A stretch of 64,000 nt of DNA from Methanotorris igneus Kol 5 (GCF_000214415.1 NC_015562.1:1054001-1118000), one strand, 5' to 3'; counted from the stretch's first letter, positions 27,826 through 41,496 are shown. The notes: generated from the letters alone by a model not told the origin. Numbers and translations are program-made.

Positions 27826-29307
27826 ATGGCAAAAGTAAGTGCAATGGACATTTATAAATTACTCCCAAAAACGAACTGTAAAAAATGTGGAGAACCATCA
27901 TGCATGGCATTTGCCACAAAGCTACAAAACAAAGAGATAGATATTGATAAATGTCCTATACTAAACACTCCAAAATTCGAAGAAAATAGGAAAAAACTTA
28001 TAGAGATGATATCTCCACCAGTTAAAGAAGTTTGGTTTGGAAATGATAAGAAAAAATGCGTAATGGGTGGAGACGAAGTAATGTACAGATTTGAGTTGGC
28101 ATTTTTCAACCCAACACCAATAGGTATTGATATTGCTGATACGTTACCTGATGAGGAGATAAAAAACAGGGCAAAATACATTGAGGACTTCACATTTGAA
28201 AGAACTGGAGAGAAGTTAAAACTTGACTTTATTGCTATAAGAAATGCATCAAATGATGCAGAAAAGCTTAAAAATGCAATAAAAATCGTGCAAGAAAACA
28301 CCGAAATGCCAATTGCAATCTGCTCATTAAATCCAAACAACATAAAAGAGGCATTGGATGTTGTAAAATCAAAACCATTAATTTACGCTGCAACTGAGGA
28401 TAACCTTGATGAGATGATTAAAGTATTAAAAGAAGCAAAGAAAAACGGTAAGAACTTTGCTTTGGTGCTATCTTCAAATAACGTAAAAACATTGAAACAA
28501 ATGGCCGCAAAATGCCTTGCAAATGGCATTGAGGATTTGGTGTTTGACCCTCACACATACCCAGAGAACATTGCAGACACAATAGACAACTTTGTAATGA
28601 TTAGAAGAAGTGCCATTGAAAGAGGAGATAAATATCTTGGATTCCCAATATTGGGCTTGCCTATAAACGCCTACTATTACGTTAAGAATAAAGAAAATCT
28701 AATAGAAAGCTTTATTCCAGATAAAGAAAAAGCAGCGGGCATATATGAAGCAACCATTGCAAATGTTCTCATGAATAGATATGCAGATGCATTAATCATG
28801 CATGGAACTGAAATATGGGAGTTAATGCCAGTATTAACGCTTAGACAAGCAATCTACACTGATCCAAGAAAACCACAGGCAGTTGAGCCAGGATTGTATC
28901 CAATAGGTAATCCAGATGAGAATAGCCCAGTAATAATGACAACAAACTTCTCATTAACATACTATACAGTTGTTGGTGACTTTGAGAAGGATAACGTAAC
29001 ATGCTGGTTGCTTGTCTTAGATACTGGTGGAAGAGCAGTTGACGTTTCAGTTGCAGGTGGACAGTATTGTGGAGAAAATGCTAAGAAATTGATTGAAGAA
29101 ACAAAAATAGAAGAAAAAGTAAATCATAGGATCCTCATCCTCCCAGCATTAGCTGCATCAACAAGAGGAGATATTGAAGATAAAACTGGTTGGACTTGTG
29201 TTGTTGGAACAAGAGATTCTTCACAAGTTGGAGAGTTCTTAAGGAAAAATTGGGAGAGAATATTGAATGAATGGAAAGAGAAAAACAATTTAAACAATAA
29301 ACAATAA
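27826..29307 (+). CDS. cdhE: Acetyl-CoA decarbonylase/synthase, gamma subunit
   Basis: 493 residues. Large subunit of the corrinoid iron-sulfur protein. The N-terminal 4Fe-4S module has C18-x2-C21-x4-C26-x16-C43, the low-potential cluster that reactivates cobalamin. A TIM-barrel follows, then the C-terminal corrinoid-binding part (VSVAGGQYCGENAKKL, LPALAASTRGDIED). ATG 27826 is used after GAGGTGA rather than GTG 27817. Probably cotranscribed with cdhD. Confidence 0.95.
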   Translation: MAKVSAMDIYKLLPKTNCKKCGEPSCMAFATKLQNKEIDIDKCPILNTPKFEENRKKLIEMISPPVKEVWFGNDKKKCVMGGDEVMYRFELAFFNPTPIGIDIADTLPDEEIKNRAKYIEDFTFERTGEKLKLDFIAIRNASNDAEKLKNAIKIVQENTEMPIAICSLNPNNIKEALDVVKSKPLIYAATEDNLDEMIKVLKEAKKNGKNFALVLSSNNVKTLKQMAAKCLANGIEDLVFDPHTYPENIADTIDNFVMIRRSAIERGDKYLGFPILGLPINAYYYVKNKENLIESFIPDKEKAAGIYEATIANVLMNRYADALIMHGTEIWELMPVLTLRQAIYTDPRKPQAVEPGLYPIGNPDENSPVIMTTNFSLTYYTVVGDFEKDNVTCWLLVLDTGGRAVDVSVAGGQYCGENAKKLIEETKIEEKVNHRILILPALAASTRGDIEDKTGWTCVVGTRDSSQVGEFLRKNWERILNEWKEKNNLNNKQ

Positions 29308-29317
29308 AAGGTATTTG

Positions 29318-29519
29318 CAATATGGAAATATACTATTGGTAAATTCTTAAAGATTTATGCCTTATTTCAATTTTTTGGCAAAACCTTTTAGGTTTTGCCG
29401 TATATTTTAAGGAAGAATTATTGCCATTCAAATAAATGGCAAAATCCTATGGATTTTGCCGTATGGATTAATGGCAAAACCGAAGGTTTTGCCGTATATC
29501 ATTTCCGCACACGACTATA
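29318..29519. repeat. MITE copy with lost left end and three nested palindromes
   Basis: Inner sequence (TATGGAAATATAC, AATTCTTAAAGATTTATG) and the right end CGCACACGACTATA match the MITE family read in reverse, but the left TATAGTCGTGTGCG is missing. Palindromes of the GGCAAAA...TTTTGCCGTA type lie at 29378-29400, 29440-29463 and 29472-29494. It begins about 10 bp after cdhE. The rest of the 29308-29656 gap is AT-rich without features. Confidence 0.65.
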
Positions 29520-29656
29520 AATGCAGGAGGAAACGGACACGACGTATCTATGAATAACTAAAAAAATAACTAAAAAATTAAAAATTAATAAAAATTTTAA
29601 AAAAACAATAGTTACAGTTAACATTATTCAATCGTTTATTTGCTATATTTAATTTT

Positions 29657-30742
29657 TTATTTTTCTATAATCGTCTCTTTAATTGCCATCCCAAAGTGTC
29701 TTGCATTTTCATCAGGTTTTATTAGAACTTTATCTCCCTCTTTTAAATCTACGATTGATACTGGTGTTCCATCCTCTCTAACCAACCTAATGGTTTCTGC
29801 ATTTTGTAGAATTGTCCTTATTATGTCTCCTTTATATTCTGCTTCAATGAGCATTAATGGCCTCTTCTCAATTTTCACGCGTCCAACGATAGCTTCTCTT
29901 GCCCTTCCATCTTTATTCACAATCAATACTTTATCTCCTGCCTTCAATTCACTTAAGTATTTTGTCTTATTTCCCGGACATAAAATGTATGCATGAACTG
30001 GTCCTGCATTGACTCTAAAAGGCCTTGTTGAAACGTATGGGTTCTCTACGGTTTCAGAATGCACTAAAAACAACCCTCTTGAGTATGAACCAATTAACAT
30101 ACCTTCTCCAATTTCCATTAATGAGCAAGTGTCTATGCAAACCCTATCTCCACTACCAACAGGTTCAACTCTTTTGATTGTAGCTACGTCTAACTCAACT
30201 CTCTGGGCGTTTATGTTTTCGAGGAGTTCTACTAATTCTTTTATATCATTTAAATCATTTGGGAACAATAAAACTCCATCAACACCTTTTTCTAAAATTT
30301 CATATGCAGTTTTTGCCTCTTTTATTGAGTTTACTGCCGCTATTATCTTCACATCCTCATTAAACAAATCTGCGATGAGGTTTTCTAATGGAATGATTGT
30401 CCAATCTCTTCCCTCTAATATGATGTTATCAACAAAATCTAACCTACTAACTTCTGATGCGAATATCTCATCATCTTTGCTCTCAATTGGTATGTAAATG
30501 GCAGTTTCTTTGCCCATTTTTTTTGCTTCCCTCAATGCTTCCAAATCATCATTCTTGTTTATAACAACAATATCAGCATTTAAATCGTTTGATGCTACTT
30601 TTATATTTCCTAATTCCTTTATTTTTTCTATATCTTCGCTCTTTGCCATAATAGTAGGGATACTTGATTCTAATGCACATTTTACAATTTCTTTTCTATC
30701 CTCCCAATCATCTCCAATAACATTAACCCATGCGAATTTCAT
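29657..30742 (-). CDS. aroB': 3-dehydroquinate synthase II
   Basis: 361 residues. Archaeal enzyme that oxidatively deaminates and cyclises the aldol product of 6-deoxy-5-ketofructose phosphate and aspartate semialdehyde to dehydroquinate. Seen: FAWVNVIGDDWEDRKEIV, IPLENLIADL, GVDGVLLFPND, VEPVGSGDRVCIDTCSLM, GSYSRGLFLVHSETVENPYV, RPFRVNAGPVHAYIL. Full length. It is not related to bacterial AroB. The hexuloisomerase gene lies upstream on the same strand, 86 bp away. Confidence 0.93.
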   Translation of the reverse strand: MKFAWVNVIGDDWEDRKEIVKCALESSIPTIMAKSEDIEKIKELGNIKVASNDLNADIVVINKNDDLEALREAKKMGKETAIYIPIESKDDEIFASEVSRLDFVDNIILEGRDWTIIPLENLIADLFNEDVKIIAAVNSIKEAKTAYEILEKGVDGVLLFPNDLNDIKELVELLENINAQRVELDVATIKRVEPVGSGDRVCIDTCSLMEIGEGMLIGSYSRGLFLVHSETVENPYVSTRPFRVNAGPVHAYILCPGNKTKYLSELKAGDKVLIVNKDGRAREAIVGRVKIEKRPLMLIEAEYKGDIIRTILQNAETIRLVREDGTPVSIVDLKEGDKVLIKPDENARHFGMAIKETIIEK

Positions 30743-30828
30743 AAACTCACCCTTTTACAACAGTTCATTCTGAACACTTTGGTTTTAAGAGTATTTAAAA
30801 TTTTTAATTTATTAATTTGAATTAATTA

Positions 30829-31368
30829 TTATTGTAGGTTACAGTGTCTTTCTTTCATTTCTTTCTCTGAAATTCCCAATCTCTCCATCAATAACGCCAC
30901 AACAATATCTAAAAAAATAAATGCTATATGCTCAAATGCTGTGCCTAATGGAAGGTATTCATTTTTTGATATACATATAGGAATCCAGATATTGGAGATT
31001 TTTGCGAGCGTGTTTGGAACATTGCAAGTTATTGCAACGACATTATCTGCTTTTTTTGCTATTTCTATGGTTAATGTGGTTTCCCCACTACCTGAAATAG
31101 CTATTAATAAATCCCCCTTCTTGAAAGATGGGCATATTGTTTCTCCAACTACATAAACGTTAAATCCCAAATGCATTAAACGCATTGCAAATGCCTTTCC
31201 TACTAGCCCACTCCTACCCACACCAAAAACAAAAATATTCTTTGCGTTTATAATGGCATCTAAAAAAGAATTTAATTTATTTTTTAGGTTTTCATCACGT
31301 TCAAATTCAATTAACAATTCTATATTTTTTATTATGCGGGGGAGAATTTCACCAATCAAAATAAACAC
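30829..31368 (-). CDS. hxlB: 6-phospho-3-hexuloisomerase
   Basis: 179 residues, SIS fold: IFVFGVGRSGLVGKAFAMRL, YVVGETICPSFKKGDLLIAISGSGET, LGTAFEHIAFIFLDIVVALLM, ending with RHCNLQ. It interconverts hexulose-6-phosphate and fructose-6-phosphate; with the HPS partner it yields ribulose-5-phosphate in archaea lacking the oxidative pentose pathway. The HPS gene is not in the window. Neighbouring hxlB and aroB' also occur in M. jannaschii, as far as I recall. Confidence 0.92.
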   Translation of the reverse strand: MFILIGEILPRIIKNIELLIEFERDENLKNKLNSFLDAIINAKNIFVFGVGRSGLVGKAFAMRLMHLGFNVYVVGETICPSFKKGDLLIAISGSGETTLTIEIAKKADNVVAITCNVPNTLAKISNIWIPICISKNEYLPLGTAFEHIAFIFLDIVVALLMERLGISEKEMKERHCNLQ

Positions 31369-31475
31369 CTGAAATCTTTAATATTTAATAATGATAAATT
31401 CCGACAAAAAATATAAATTTAAATGAATGAATTATTTTTGAATAAAAAAATAAAGTTAAACCCAAGTTAGATGAA

Positions 31476-31594
31476 TGGTGGGGGTGCTGGGATTTGAACC
31501 CAGGTCCAGGGATTTCTCCTGCCATCGGGTTTTGGTCCAGTGCCCCATGGGCATCTGGAGTCCCCGATGATAGGCCTGGCTACACCACACCCCC
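31476..31594 (-). tRNA. tRNA-Trp (anticodon CCA) with a 41-nt intron
   Basis: Acceptor stem GGGGGTG (31594-31588) pairs with CACCCCC (31486-31480); discriminator A and an encoded CCA (31478-31476) follow. T arm CTGGG-TTCAAAT-CCCAG. The intron runs 31554-31514 after G37. The junction is a canonical bulge-helix-bulge: CTCC/GGAG central helix of 4 bp, 3-nt bulges AGA and AAA, inner helix TGCC/GGCA. Spliced, the anticodon stem is GGGGA/TCCCT with loop CTCCAGA. The intron lacks C and D boxes. Confidence 0.93.
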
Positions 31595-31631
31595 ACGATA
31601 ACAACCACATTAAATACATACCACTTTAATA

Positions 31632-31643
31632 TTTAAACTTTAC
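31632..31643 (-). promoter_or_regulatory. tRNA-Trp promoter
   Basis: On the minus strand TTTAAATATTAA lies about 40 nt before the mature 5' end, a usual distance for the archaeal TATA box of a tRNA gene. A lone MITE end (TATAGTTGTTTG) follows at about 31664. Confidence 0.5.
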
Positions 31644-31780
31644 GGATTGGAGAGTTCTGATGTATAGTTGTTTGTATTATAAATGCTGCAATCTTCGATC
31701 GATTATAAAGCATATAAACACAATGAATTATAAAAGATATAATAACAAAAAATAAAAAAGGTTTGTAAGGAGGTGCAATC

Positions 31781-32713
31781 ATAATTAAAAAATTAATTGA
31801 ATATTTAAAGCAAACTCATCCAGATGATTTGAAGGTTTTAAAGGTAATAGAGTTACTTATGAGATATCATGAGTGGGTTCCAGTTGATGAAATAGTTAAG
31901 AAAACTAAAATGGATGAGAAAGATGTTTTGTATAGGTTAAAGAGGTTGAACAGATTTGACTTCGTGCATCGTTCAAGGTATGGTTATAGGTTATCTTTTG
32001 GGGGATATGATGCCCTTGCTATGAACGCATTTATTAAAAAAGGAATTATAAAGGCAGTTGGTAGTGAGTTAGGTGTTGGTAAAGAGGGGGATGTTTATAA
32101 CATTCTTCTTGAAGATGGGAGGGAGGCGGTTTTAAAATTCCACAAGCATGGAAGGACGTGCTTTACAAGGGGAAAGAGGTATAGGGAATATCTCGCAGAT
32201 AAACATCATATAAGTTGGCTCTATACTTCAAGGTTAACAGCGGAGAGGGAATTTGAAATATTAAATGAACTATTTCCTATTGTAAAAGTTCCAGAACCTA
32301 TAGAGCAAAATAGGCATGCAATAATTATGGGTAAAATATATGGGGATGAGTTGAAAAGAGTCGATTTGGAGGAGTTGGGAGTAGATGCAAATAAATTGTT
32401 TTGGGATATTATTGAAGAAATAAAAAAGGCCTATGAATTGGGGTATATTCATGGAGATTTGAGTGAATTCAATATTTTAATTGATGAAAATGGAGATTTT
32501 GTTATAATAGATTGGCCTCAGGCAGTAAGTATTTACCACCCAGATGCAGAGTTTTATTTGAAAAGAGATATAGGCAATGTGGTTAGACACTTTAAGAGGT
32601 ATAAGATAAAAGAGGATGTTGATAAGTTGTATGAGTATGTGACAAATAAAAATAAAAATGAAGAAGATGAAAATGATAAGAATGATGAAAATAAAGGTGA
32701 AGATAAAGATTAA
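31781..32713 (+). CDS. rio2: RIO2-type atypical serine kinase, probable non-AUG start
   Basis: Ribosome-assembly kinase/ATPase for the small subunit. N-terminal winged helix (VLKVIELLMRYHEWVPVDEIVKK), then the RIO core: GVGKEGDVYN (ATP loop), VLKFHKHGRTCF with catalytic Lys, YIHGDLSEFNIL (catalytic loop) and VIIDWPQAV (metal Asp). The acidic tail is rich in Asp/Glu/Lys. A strong ribosome-binding site AAGGAGGTG (31767-31775) is followed in frame only by ATA (31781) and ATT (31784); the first usual codon is TTG 31829, 53 bp away. Starting at ATA/ATT completes the winged helix, so I use 31781. Confidence 0.85.
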   Translation: MIKKLIEYLKQTHPDDLKVLKVIELLMRYHEWVPVDEIVKKTKMDEKDVLYRLKRLNRFDFVHRSRYGYRLSFGGYDALAMNAFIKKGIIKAVGSELGVGKEGDVYNILLEDGREAVLKFHKHGRTCFTRGKRYREYLADKHHISWLYTSRLTAEREFEILNELFPIVKVPEPIEQNRHAIIMGKIYGDELKRVDLEELGVDANKLFWDIIEEIKKAYELGYIHGDLSEFNILIDENGDFVIIDWPQAVSIYHPDAEFYLKRDIGNVVRHFKRYKIKEDVDKLYEYVTNKNKNEEDENDKNDENKGEDKD

Positions 32714-32806
32714 TGAACTGAATTATTAATATGAATTAGGTGTATAAACCACACTTTTTTAACAAATTTTTAATTTATTTTGTTAATCAACTTTTCTGGT
32801 GATAGG

Positions 32807-33901
32807 ATGAAGGTTGAATTTATGCAGGGAAATATGGCATGTGTTGAAGGAGCAATAAAAGCAGGATGCAGGTTTTTTGCGGGTTATCCGATAACACCTT
32901 CAACAGAGATAGCAGAGGGGATGGCAAAGAAGTTGCCAAAGGTTGGAGGATACTACGTGCAAATGGAAGATGAAATTGCAAGTATTGCTGCAGTGATAGG
33001 TGCAAGCTGGGGAGGATTAAAGTCAATGACTGCAACAAGTGGGCCAGGATTTAGTTTAATGCAAGAGAATATTGGCTATGCGTTTATGACAGAAACACCA
33101 TGTGTAATAGTTAACATTCAAAGAGGAGGTCCTTCAACAGGACAACCTACAATGGCATCTCAAGGAGACATGATGCAGGCAAGATGGGGAAGCCATGGAG
33201 ATTATGAGCCAATAGTTATTTCCCCAAGTTCAGTTCAGGAGATGTATGATTTCACAATAATGGCATTTAATTATGCAGAGAAATATAGGGTTCCTGTGCT
33301 TTTAATGGCAGATGAGATTGTTGGGCACATGAGGGAGAAGGTTGTTTTACATGATAACTTTGAGATAATTGATAGAAAAAAGCCAGAAGAAAAACCATGC
33401 AAAAATCCATATCCATTTGATGTTGAAGTTCCACCTATGCCAGTATTTGGAGAGGGTTATAATGTCCACATTACTGGTTTGACACACAACGAAAAAGGAT
33501 ATCCAGATGTTTCTGCTGAAACACATGATAAGTTGGTAAGGAGAATTGTTAATAAAATAAGAAAAAATAAAAATGACATTGTGAAGTATGAGGGCAAATA
33601 TTTGGATGCTGATGTAATATTTGTTTGCTATGGAACTCCTTCAAGGACAGTTAAATATACCGTTGAGGAATTGAGGAAGAAGGGTGTTGATGTAGGGTAT
33701 GTAAGGTTAATCACTGTGTTCCCATTCCCAGATGAATTGATAAAAGGTTTAGATGCATCAAAGGTTATAGTACCTGAGATGAACTTGGGGCAAATATACT
33801 ACGAAGTTGAGAGATGTGCAAAAGGAGATGTTGTTTTAGTGGATAAGATTGGTGGAGAATTGCACAGGCCAGAAGAGTTGGAGAAGGCGGTTTTTGAGTA
33901 A
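32807..33901 (+). CDS. korA: 2-oxoglutarate:ferredoxin oxidoreductase, alpha subunit
   Basis: 364 residues. Substrate-binding subunit of the enzyme that makes 2-oxoglutarate by reductive carboxylation of succinyl-CoA in methanogens. QGNMACVEGAIKAGCRFF, GYPITPSTEIAEGM, ATSGPGFSLMQENIGYA, TETPCVIVNIQRGGPSTGQP and a C-terminal domain II with VIFVCYGTPSRTVKY. ATG 32807 follows GGTGAT. The beta, gamma and delta subunits are not adjacent, as I recall for M. jannaschii korA. Related VOR/POR subunits are the alternative. Confidence 0.85.
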   Translation: MKVEFMQGNMACVEGAIKAGCRFFAGYPITPSTEIAEGMAKKLPKVGGYYVQMEDEIASIAAVIGASWGGLKSMTATSGPGFSLMQENIGYAFMTETPCVIVNIQRGGPSTGQPTMASQGDMMQARWGSHGDYEPIVISPSSVQEMYDFTIMAFNYAEKYRVPVLLMADEIVGHMREKVVLHDNFEIIDRKKPEEKPCKNPYPFDVEVPPMPVFGEGYNVHITGLTHNEKGYPDVSAETHDKLVRRIVNKIRKNKNDIVKYEGKYLDADVIFVCYGTPSRTVKYTVEELRKKGVDVGYVRLITVFPFPDELIKGLDASKVIVPEMNLGQIYYEVERCAKGDVVLVDKIGGELHRPEELEKAVFE

Positions 33902-33963
33902 TTTTTATTTCTTAATTTTTTATGGTATTAAACTAACAAATTTTTGTTGATACGGTGGTTTAA

Positions 33964-34593
33964 ATGAAAAAGATGTTATGTTTTTTTAGTTTGTTAATTG
34001 TTGTTTCTTTTTGTGGATGTTTTGAGGAAAATAAGGTTGCGGATGGAATAAACAAAACAATAGTGAATAATTCAAAAGTTATTGGGGTGGGTAATTTTAC
34101 TTTAAATGATACTTTGAACAAAACGAATCAGAGTGAAAAGAAATATGAAAAAGAAAAAAATAATACAACGATAAATAAAACACAAAATTTTGATTTTTCA
34201 AAAATTGATACTCAGAATGTCCCTATTGATGACATATTCTTAAATCTGAATTATGTAAATGAAATAGATGCTTCAAATGATAATGGGAAAAGAAAAATTA
34301 AAATCTACAAAATAAATGATATAACGGTTGTTTTTGACGTGAGTGAGTATAGAATAAATTTCTATGATGCAATGGAATATAATAAAGTTAAAAAATACGG
34401 TCTTAGAGATAAATTTGGGAGCTATATATGCTATGAATTTACCCCATATAATCAAAATGGAACTAAAAGTTATTGCTATGTGAGAAAAATAGGAAAATAT
34501 TGGATAATAATGAGTTTTAATAAAAAAGATAAAAAAGTTAATGAACTTTGGAAAGAGTGGAATGAATATATTATTTCTCGTTTTAAAAAGTGA
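33964..34593 (+). CDS. Putative lipoprotein of unknown function
   Basis: 209 residues. Signal peptide MKKMLCFFSLLIVVSFCG with a lipobox-like FCGC, then a Asn/Lys/Thr-rich linker with many N-glycosylation sequons and a small C-terminal globular domain (DDIFLNLNYVNEIDASND to the end). No family recognised. It converges on the next gene with a 1-bp gap. Probably anchored outside the membrane. Confidence 0.6.
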   Translation: MKKMLCFFSLLIVVSFCGCFEENKVADGINKTIVNNSKVIGVGNFTLNDTLNKTNQSEKKYEKEKNNTTINKTQNFDFSKIDTQNVPIDDIFLNLNYVNEIDASNDNGKRKIKIYKINDITVVFDVSEYRINFYDAMEYNKVKKYGLRDKFGSYICYEFTPYNQNGTKSYCYVRKIGKYWIIMSFNKKDKKVNELWKEWNEYIISRFKK

Positions 34594-34594
34594 G

Positions 34595-35692
34595 TTATTT
34601 TTTCATGACTTTTTTTATTGAATTTATAATGGCATTTACTATCTCTTCATCGGACAACCTTTCTGCATCTTTTGAGCATAAATCTATCCTTATGCTTTTA
34701 CTTGCTCCCGGCATACCGACAGAGGTAATGGTTACAATTCCGTAGTCTTCCAATAGTGCCATTGCTACTTTTATTAAATCTTTTTCATTTTCGTGTGCAT
34801 CTTTATTTTTGTCTAATTTTTTTATAACAAATCCTGTTGGGGTTTTTTCATACTGAATGTTCAATTCATCTAATTTTGATAAGTCAATATTTTTTGCTCT
34901 GTCAAACGCTCTTTTAAGTTTCTGTAAATTAAAGGACTCTAACCCCCTAACCATTCCAGCCATCAATGGAGGTTGTGCCTCCAACCCAAAACTCAAACCT
35001 ACAGTGTATATTTTATTAACCAATTCTTTTAAGCCTCCAAGTAATCCTCCTCTTGGACCGTCCATTAATTTATCTGTGCTTGTTACTACTAAATCAGCCC
35101 CTAATTCCAATGCTGATGGTTGATTAAAGAGGAGTCTCAACCTTGCTCCTGAGGCATCATCCACAAATACAATTGAGTTTTTCTTTTTTGCGTAGTTTAT
35201 GATTTCTTTCATTGCATCTAAGTTAATAACTTTGTGGTCCATTGTAGCTCCAGTTATAATAGTTAAGGTATATTCATCAATTTTCTTTAGTGTTTCTTCA
35301 ACATTGTCATATTCAAAATATTCCGCCCCCACAATTTTGCAACTTTTTGGTATTGATGGATGTGAGGGAAGTTCTGGAACATAGTGAACAACTTTTTTTG
35401 GTTTTATTGTGAGGATTGTGGCTAATATTGCAGAAGAAGTTCTATTAAATCCAACAACCTTGTGGTTTTTACTGTTACCTCTTAAATGTATTAATCCGAG
35501 TTTATTCAACTCCTCTGAATATACTGCTGGACCTACGTAAGTTTCAAGTAATGCTTTATCTTCTTCTGTAATTTTAAATCCCCCAGCTAAACCAGTTAAA
35601 TCATATATTCCATTTCTACCTTTCTTTTTAATGATTTCTCTGATTAGCTTTCTACTCTTTTCTAATCTTAGTAGTTCGTTGTCATCGTCCAT
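34595..35692 (-). CDS. SelA-like PLP-dependent protein, MJ0158 family
   Basis: 365 residues. Fold-type I aminotransferase-like protein with [34 protein letters not shown] (Schiff-base Lys in STDK) and [12 protein letters not shown]. It matches the archaeal MJ0158 family that resembles selenocysteine synthase SelA but is shorter and, from published work on the M. jannaschii protein, lacks that activity; the true function is open. ATG 35692 follows GGTGA. Confidence 0.8.
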   Translation of the reverse strand: MDDDNELLRLEKSRKLIREIIKKKGRNGIYDLTGLAGGFKITEEDKALLETYVGPAVYSEELNKLGLIHLRGNSKNHKVVGFNRTSSAILATILTIKPKKVVHYVPELPSHPSIPKSCKIVGAEYFEYDNVEETLKKIDEYTLTIITGATMDHKVINLDAMKEIINYAKKKNSIVFVDDASGARLRLLFNQPSALELGADLVVTSTDKLMDGPRGGLLGGLKELVNKIYTVGLSFGLEAQPPLMAGMVRGLESFNLQKLKRAFDRAKNIDLSKLDELNIQYEKTPTGFVIKKLDKNKDAHENEKDLIKVAMALLEDYGIVTITSVGMPGASKSIRIDLCSKDAERLSDEEIVNAIINSIKKVMKK

Positions 35693-35781
35693 AATGGTTT
35701 CACCCAAGAGGTATAAAATAATTTAATGATCGATGTAAAAATTAAAGAAAATTAATAGAATTGACATATAAATGTTTTTGT

Positions 35782-36060
35782 TTATGTACCACAAGCGTCT
35801 ATATCGTTTGAAACTTCTATTTTTCCTTCTTCTATTAATTTCTTTATTAATTCATCTTTGTCTAATTCTTCTTTTTTCTCCTCTTTTTTCTCCTCTAATA
35901 CTTCTAATAAGTTAGGTCTATACATTAAGTCATTGTCTAAAACTACCCATGTATCATTTCCATCGATCTTTATGTCCACAACATGTCCTTTTGTGCCTGT
36001 GTTAATGTATCTTACATAAGAGCCTATGGTAATTTCGTTTCCATTGATGTCTTGGATCAT
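35782..36060 (-). CDS. DUF2098 family protein
   Basis: 92 residues. The N-terminal small beta-barrel (NGNEITIGSYVRYINTGTKGHVVDIK and DTWVVLDNDLMYRPNLLEV) is typical of the methanogen DUF2098 family, whose members often occur near methanogenesis genes. It is followed by a charged Lys/Glu stretch and a tail ending in DACGT. Its promoter shares the region with the rRNA operon, in divergent orientation. Confidence 0.7.
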   Translation of the reverse strand: MIQDINGNEITIGSYVRYINTGTKGHVVDIKIDGNDTWVVLDNDLMYRPNLLEVLEEKKEEKKEELDKDELIKKLIEEGKIEVSNDIDACGT

Positions 36061-36148
36061 ACAAATCCCTCACATGTGTTATAGACACAAAATTATAACA
36101 AAATTATATTTGACCATTAATATCAATCAGATTTATTTATGCATTTAC

Positions 36149-36160
36149 AAATATATATAT
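36149..36160 (+). promoter_or_regulatory. rRNA operon promoter
   Basis: A long TATA run (AAATATATATAT) about 190 bp before the 16S gene. Transcription would start near 36180, ahead of the leader hairpin CAACCTGA...TCAGGTTG (about 36227-36260) and the 16S processing stem. Confidence 0.6.
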
Positions 36161-36263
36161 TATTGTTTTATTCCTAAAAACAATACATCCACCAGAGTGC
36201 CATCATAGTATGCAGTTGAAATGAACTGACGTGACAACCTGACCGAAAGGGCTCAGGTTGGAT

Positions 36264-36301
36264 GCAAGCCCGCGACCAAGGTGAAACCCAGTAACGGCCA
36301 C
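36264..36301 (+). promoter_or_regulatory. 5' strand of the 16S processing stem with bulge-helix-bulge
   Basis: GCAAGCCCGCGACCA (36264-36278) pairs with 37843-37857, and CCCAGTAACGGCCAC (36287-36301) with 37821-37835. Between them GGTG pairs with CACC (37836-37839), with AAA bulges on both strands. This is the splicing-endonuclease motif that frees and circularises pre-16S rRNA in archaea. Confidence 0.85.
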
Positions 36302-36340
36302 AAGAGGAAACTATCCTCTCTTGCGACCGTCTCCCACTTA

Positions 36341-37810
<1,470 letters not shown>

Positions 37811-37966
37811 GAGAAAAAAAGTGGCCGTTACTGGGCACCAAATGGTCGCGGGCTTGCGTCTAATTTTTACGTGCAGTCCATAATCCGTAGGGATTATGGA
37901 CGAAGGACCTGATCAGTGAGGGTCACGCATAAGCCCCCGTGCCTGGTGATATCCAGGTACTCCGCC
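37811..37966 (+). other. 16S-23S spacer without tRNA-Ala
   Basis: The 156-bp spacer holds the 3' strand of the 16S processing stem (37821-37857), a hairpin GTCCATAATCC/GGATTATGGAC (about 37875-37901), and the 5' strand of the 23S stem: 37921-37943 pairs with 40986-41008, and 37952-37966 with 40963-40977, with GGTG/CACC between them as a second bulge-helix-bulge. No tRNA can be folded here. Confidence 0.85.
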
Positions 37967-40962
<2,996 letters not shown>

Positions 40963-41028
40963 GGCGGGGTACCTGGACACCCAAAGGTACGGGGGCTTAT
41001 GCGTGGCCCACTTTTTATTGATTGGTAG

Positions 41029-41149
41029 TGGGTACGGCGGTCATAGCGGGGGGGATACATCCGATCCCATCCCGAACTCGGAAATTAAGCCCCCCAGCGA
41101 TGCCCCGAGTACTGCCTTCTGGTGGGAAAGGGGCGATGCTGCCGGCCCA
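41029..41149 (+). rRNA. rrf: 5S ribosomal RNA
   Basis: 121 nt closed by TGGGTACGGCGG and CTGCCGGCCCA, with the conserved CCATCCCGAACTCGG loop. T-rich stops (CTTTTTATT) lie before and after it, at 41011 and 41150. Last rRNA of the operon. Confidence 0.95.
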
Positions 41150-41223
41150 CTTTTTATTATTTTACACCCCTAAATTTATAGATTTAAATTATTTATTTTA
41201 GTTAGTTTTGTTGGTATTGTTTT

Positions 41224-41487
41224 GTGGGTAAGGGGGCTGGCGACTTTCCCCACTTTGTGGGGAGGAAGCTCCGCCCACCCGTTATGTGCAGGTGTTCCCC
41301 GAGAGGGGACGGGCATGCTATAGAAACGACACGGCCTTGGAACAGATGACAATGATGCCTGTAAAGGTTGAGGAGTTCCAAGGAGCCGGTGAAACGAGCA
41401 TGCCCCTGCACGGGTGCAAGGGGGTTTCCCCCGCTTAGCCGAATGTCGCCGAAATTACAGAAGGCGGGCTATAGCCCCCATACCCAC
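41224..41487 (+). ncRNA. rnpB: RNase P RNA
   Basis: P1 is formed by GTGGGTAAGGGGGCT at the 5' end and AGCCCCCATACCCAC at the 3' end. The conserved GGAGGAAGCTCC (P4 5' side, about 41260-41271) and ACAGAAGGCGGGCTAT (P4 3' side and P2, about 41457-41472) are unmistakable. At about 264 nt it is on the short side, as in Methanocaldococcales. It lies 75 bp after the 5S gene. Confidence 0.95.
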
Positions 41488-41496
41488 ACTTTTGTT

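Noticed and set aside
31476-31594. tRNA-Leu (CAA) from an alternative anticodon stem TCGGG/CCCGA
   Set aside because: That reading lacks U33, while the Trp reading gives a perfect bulge-helix-bulge, a proper CTCCAGA loop and normal length after splicing.
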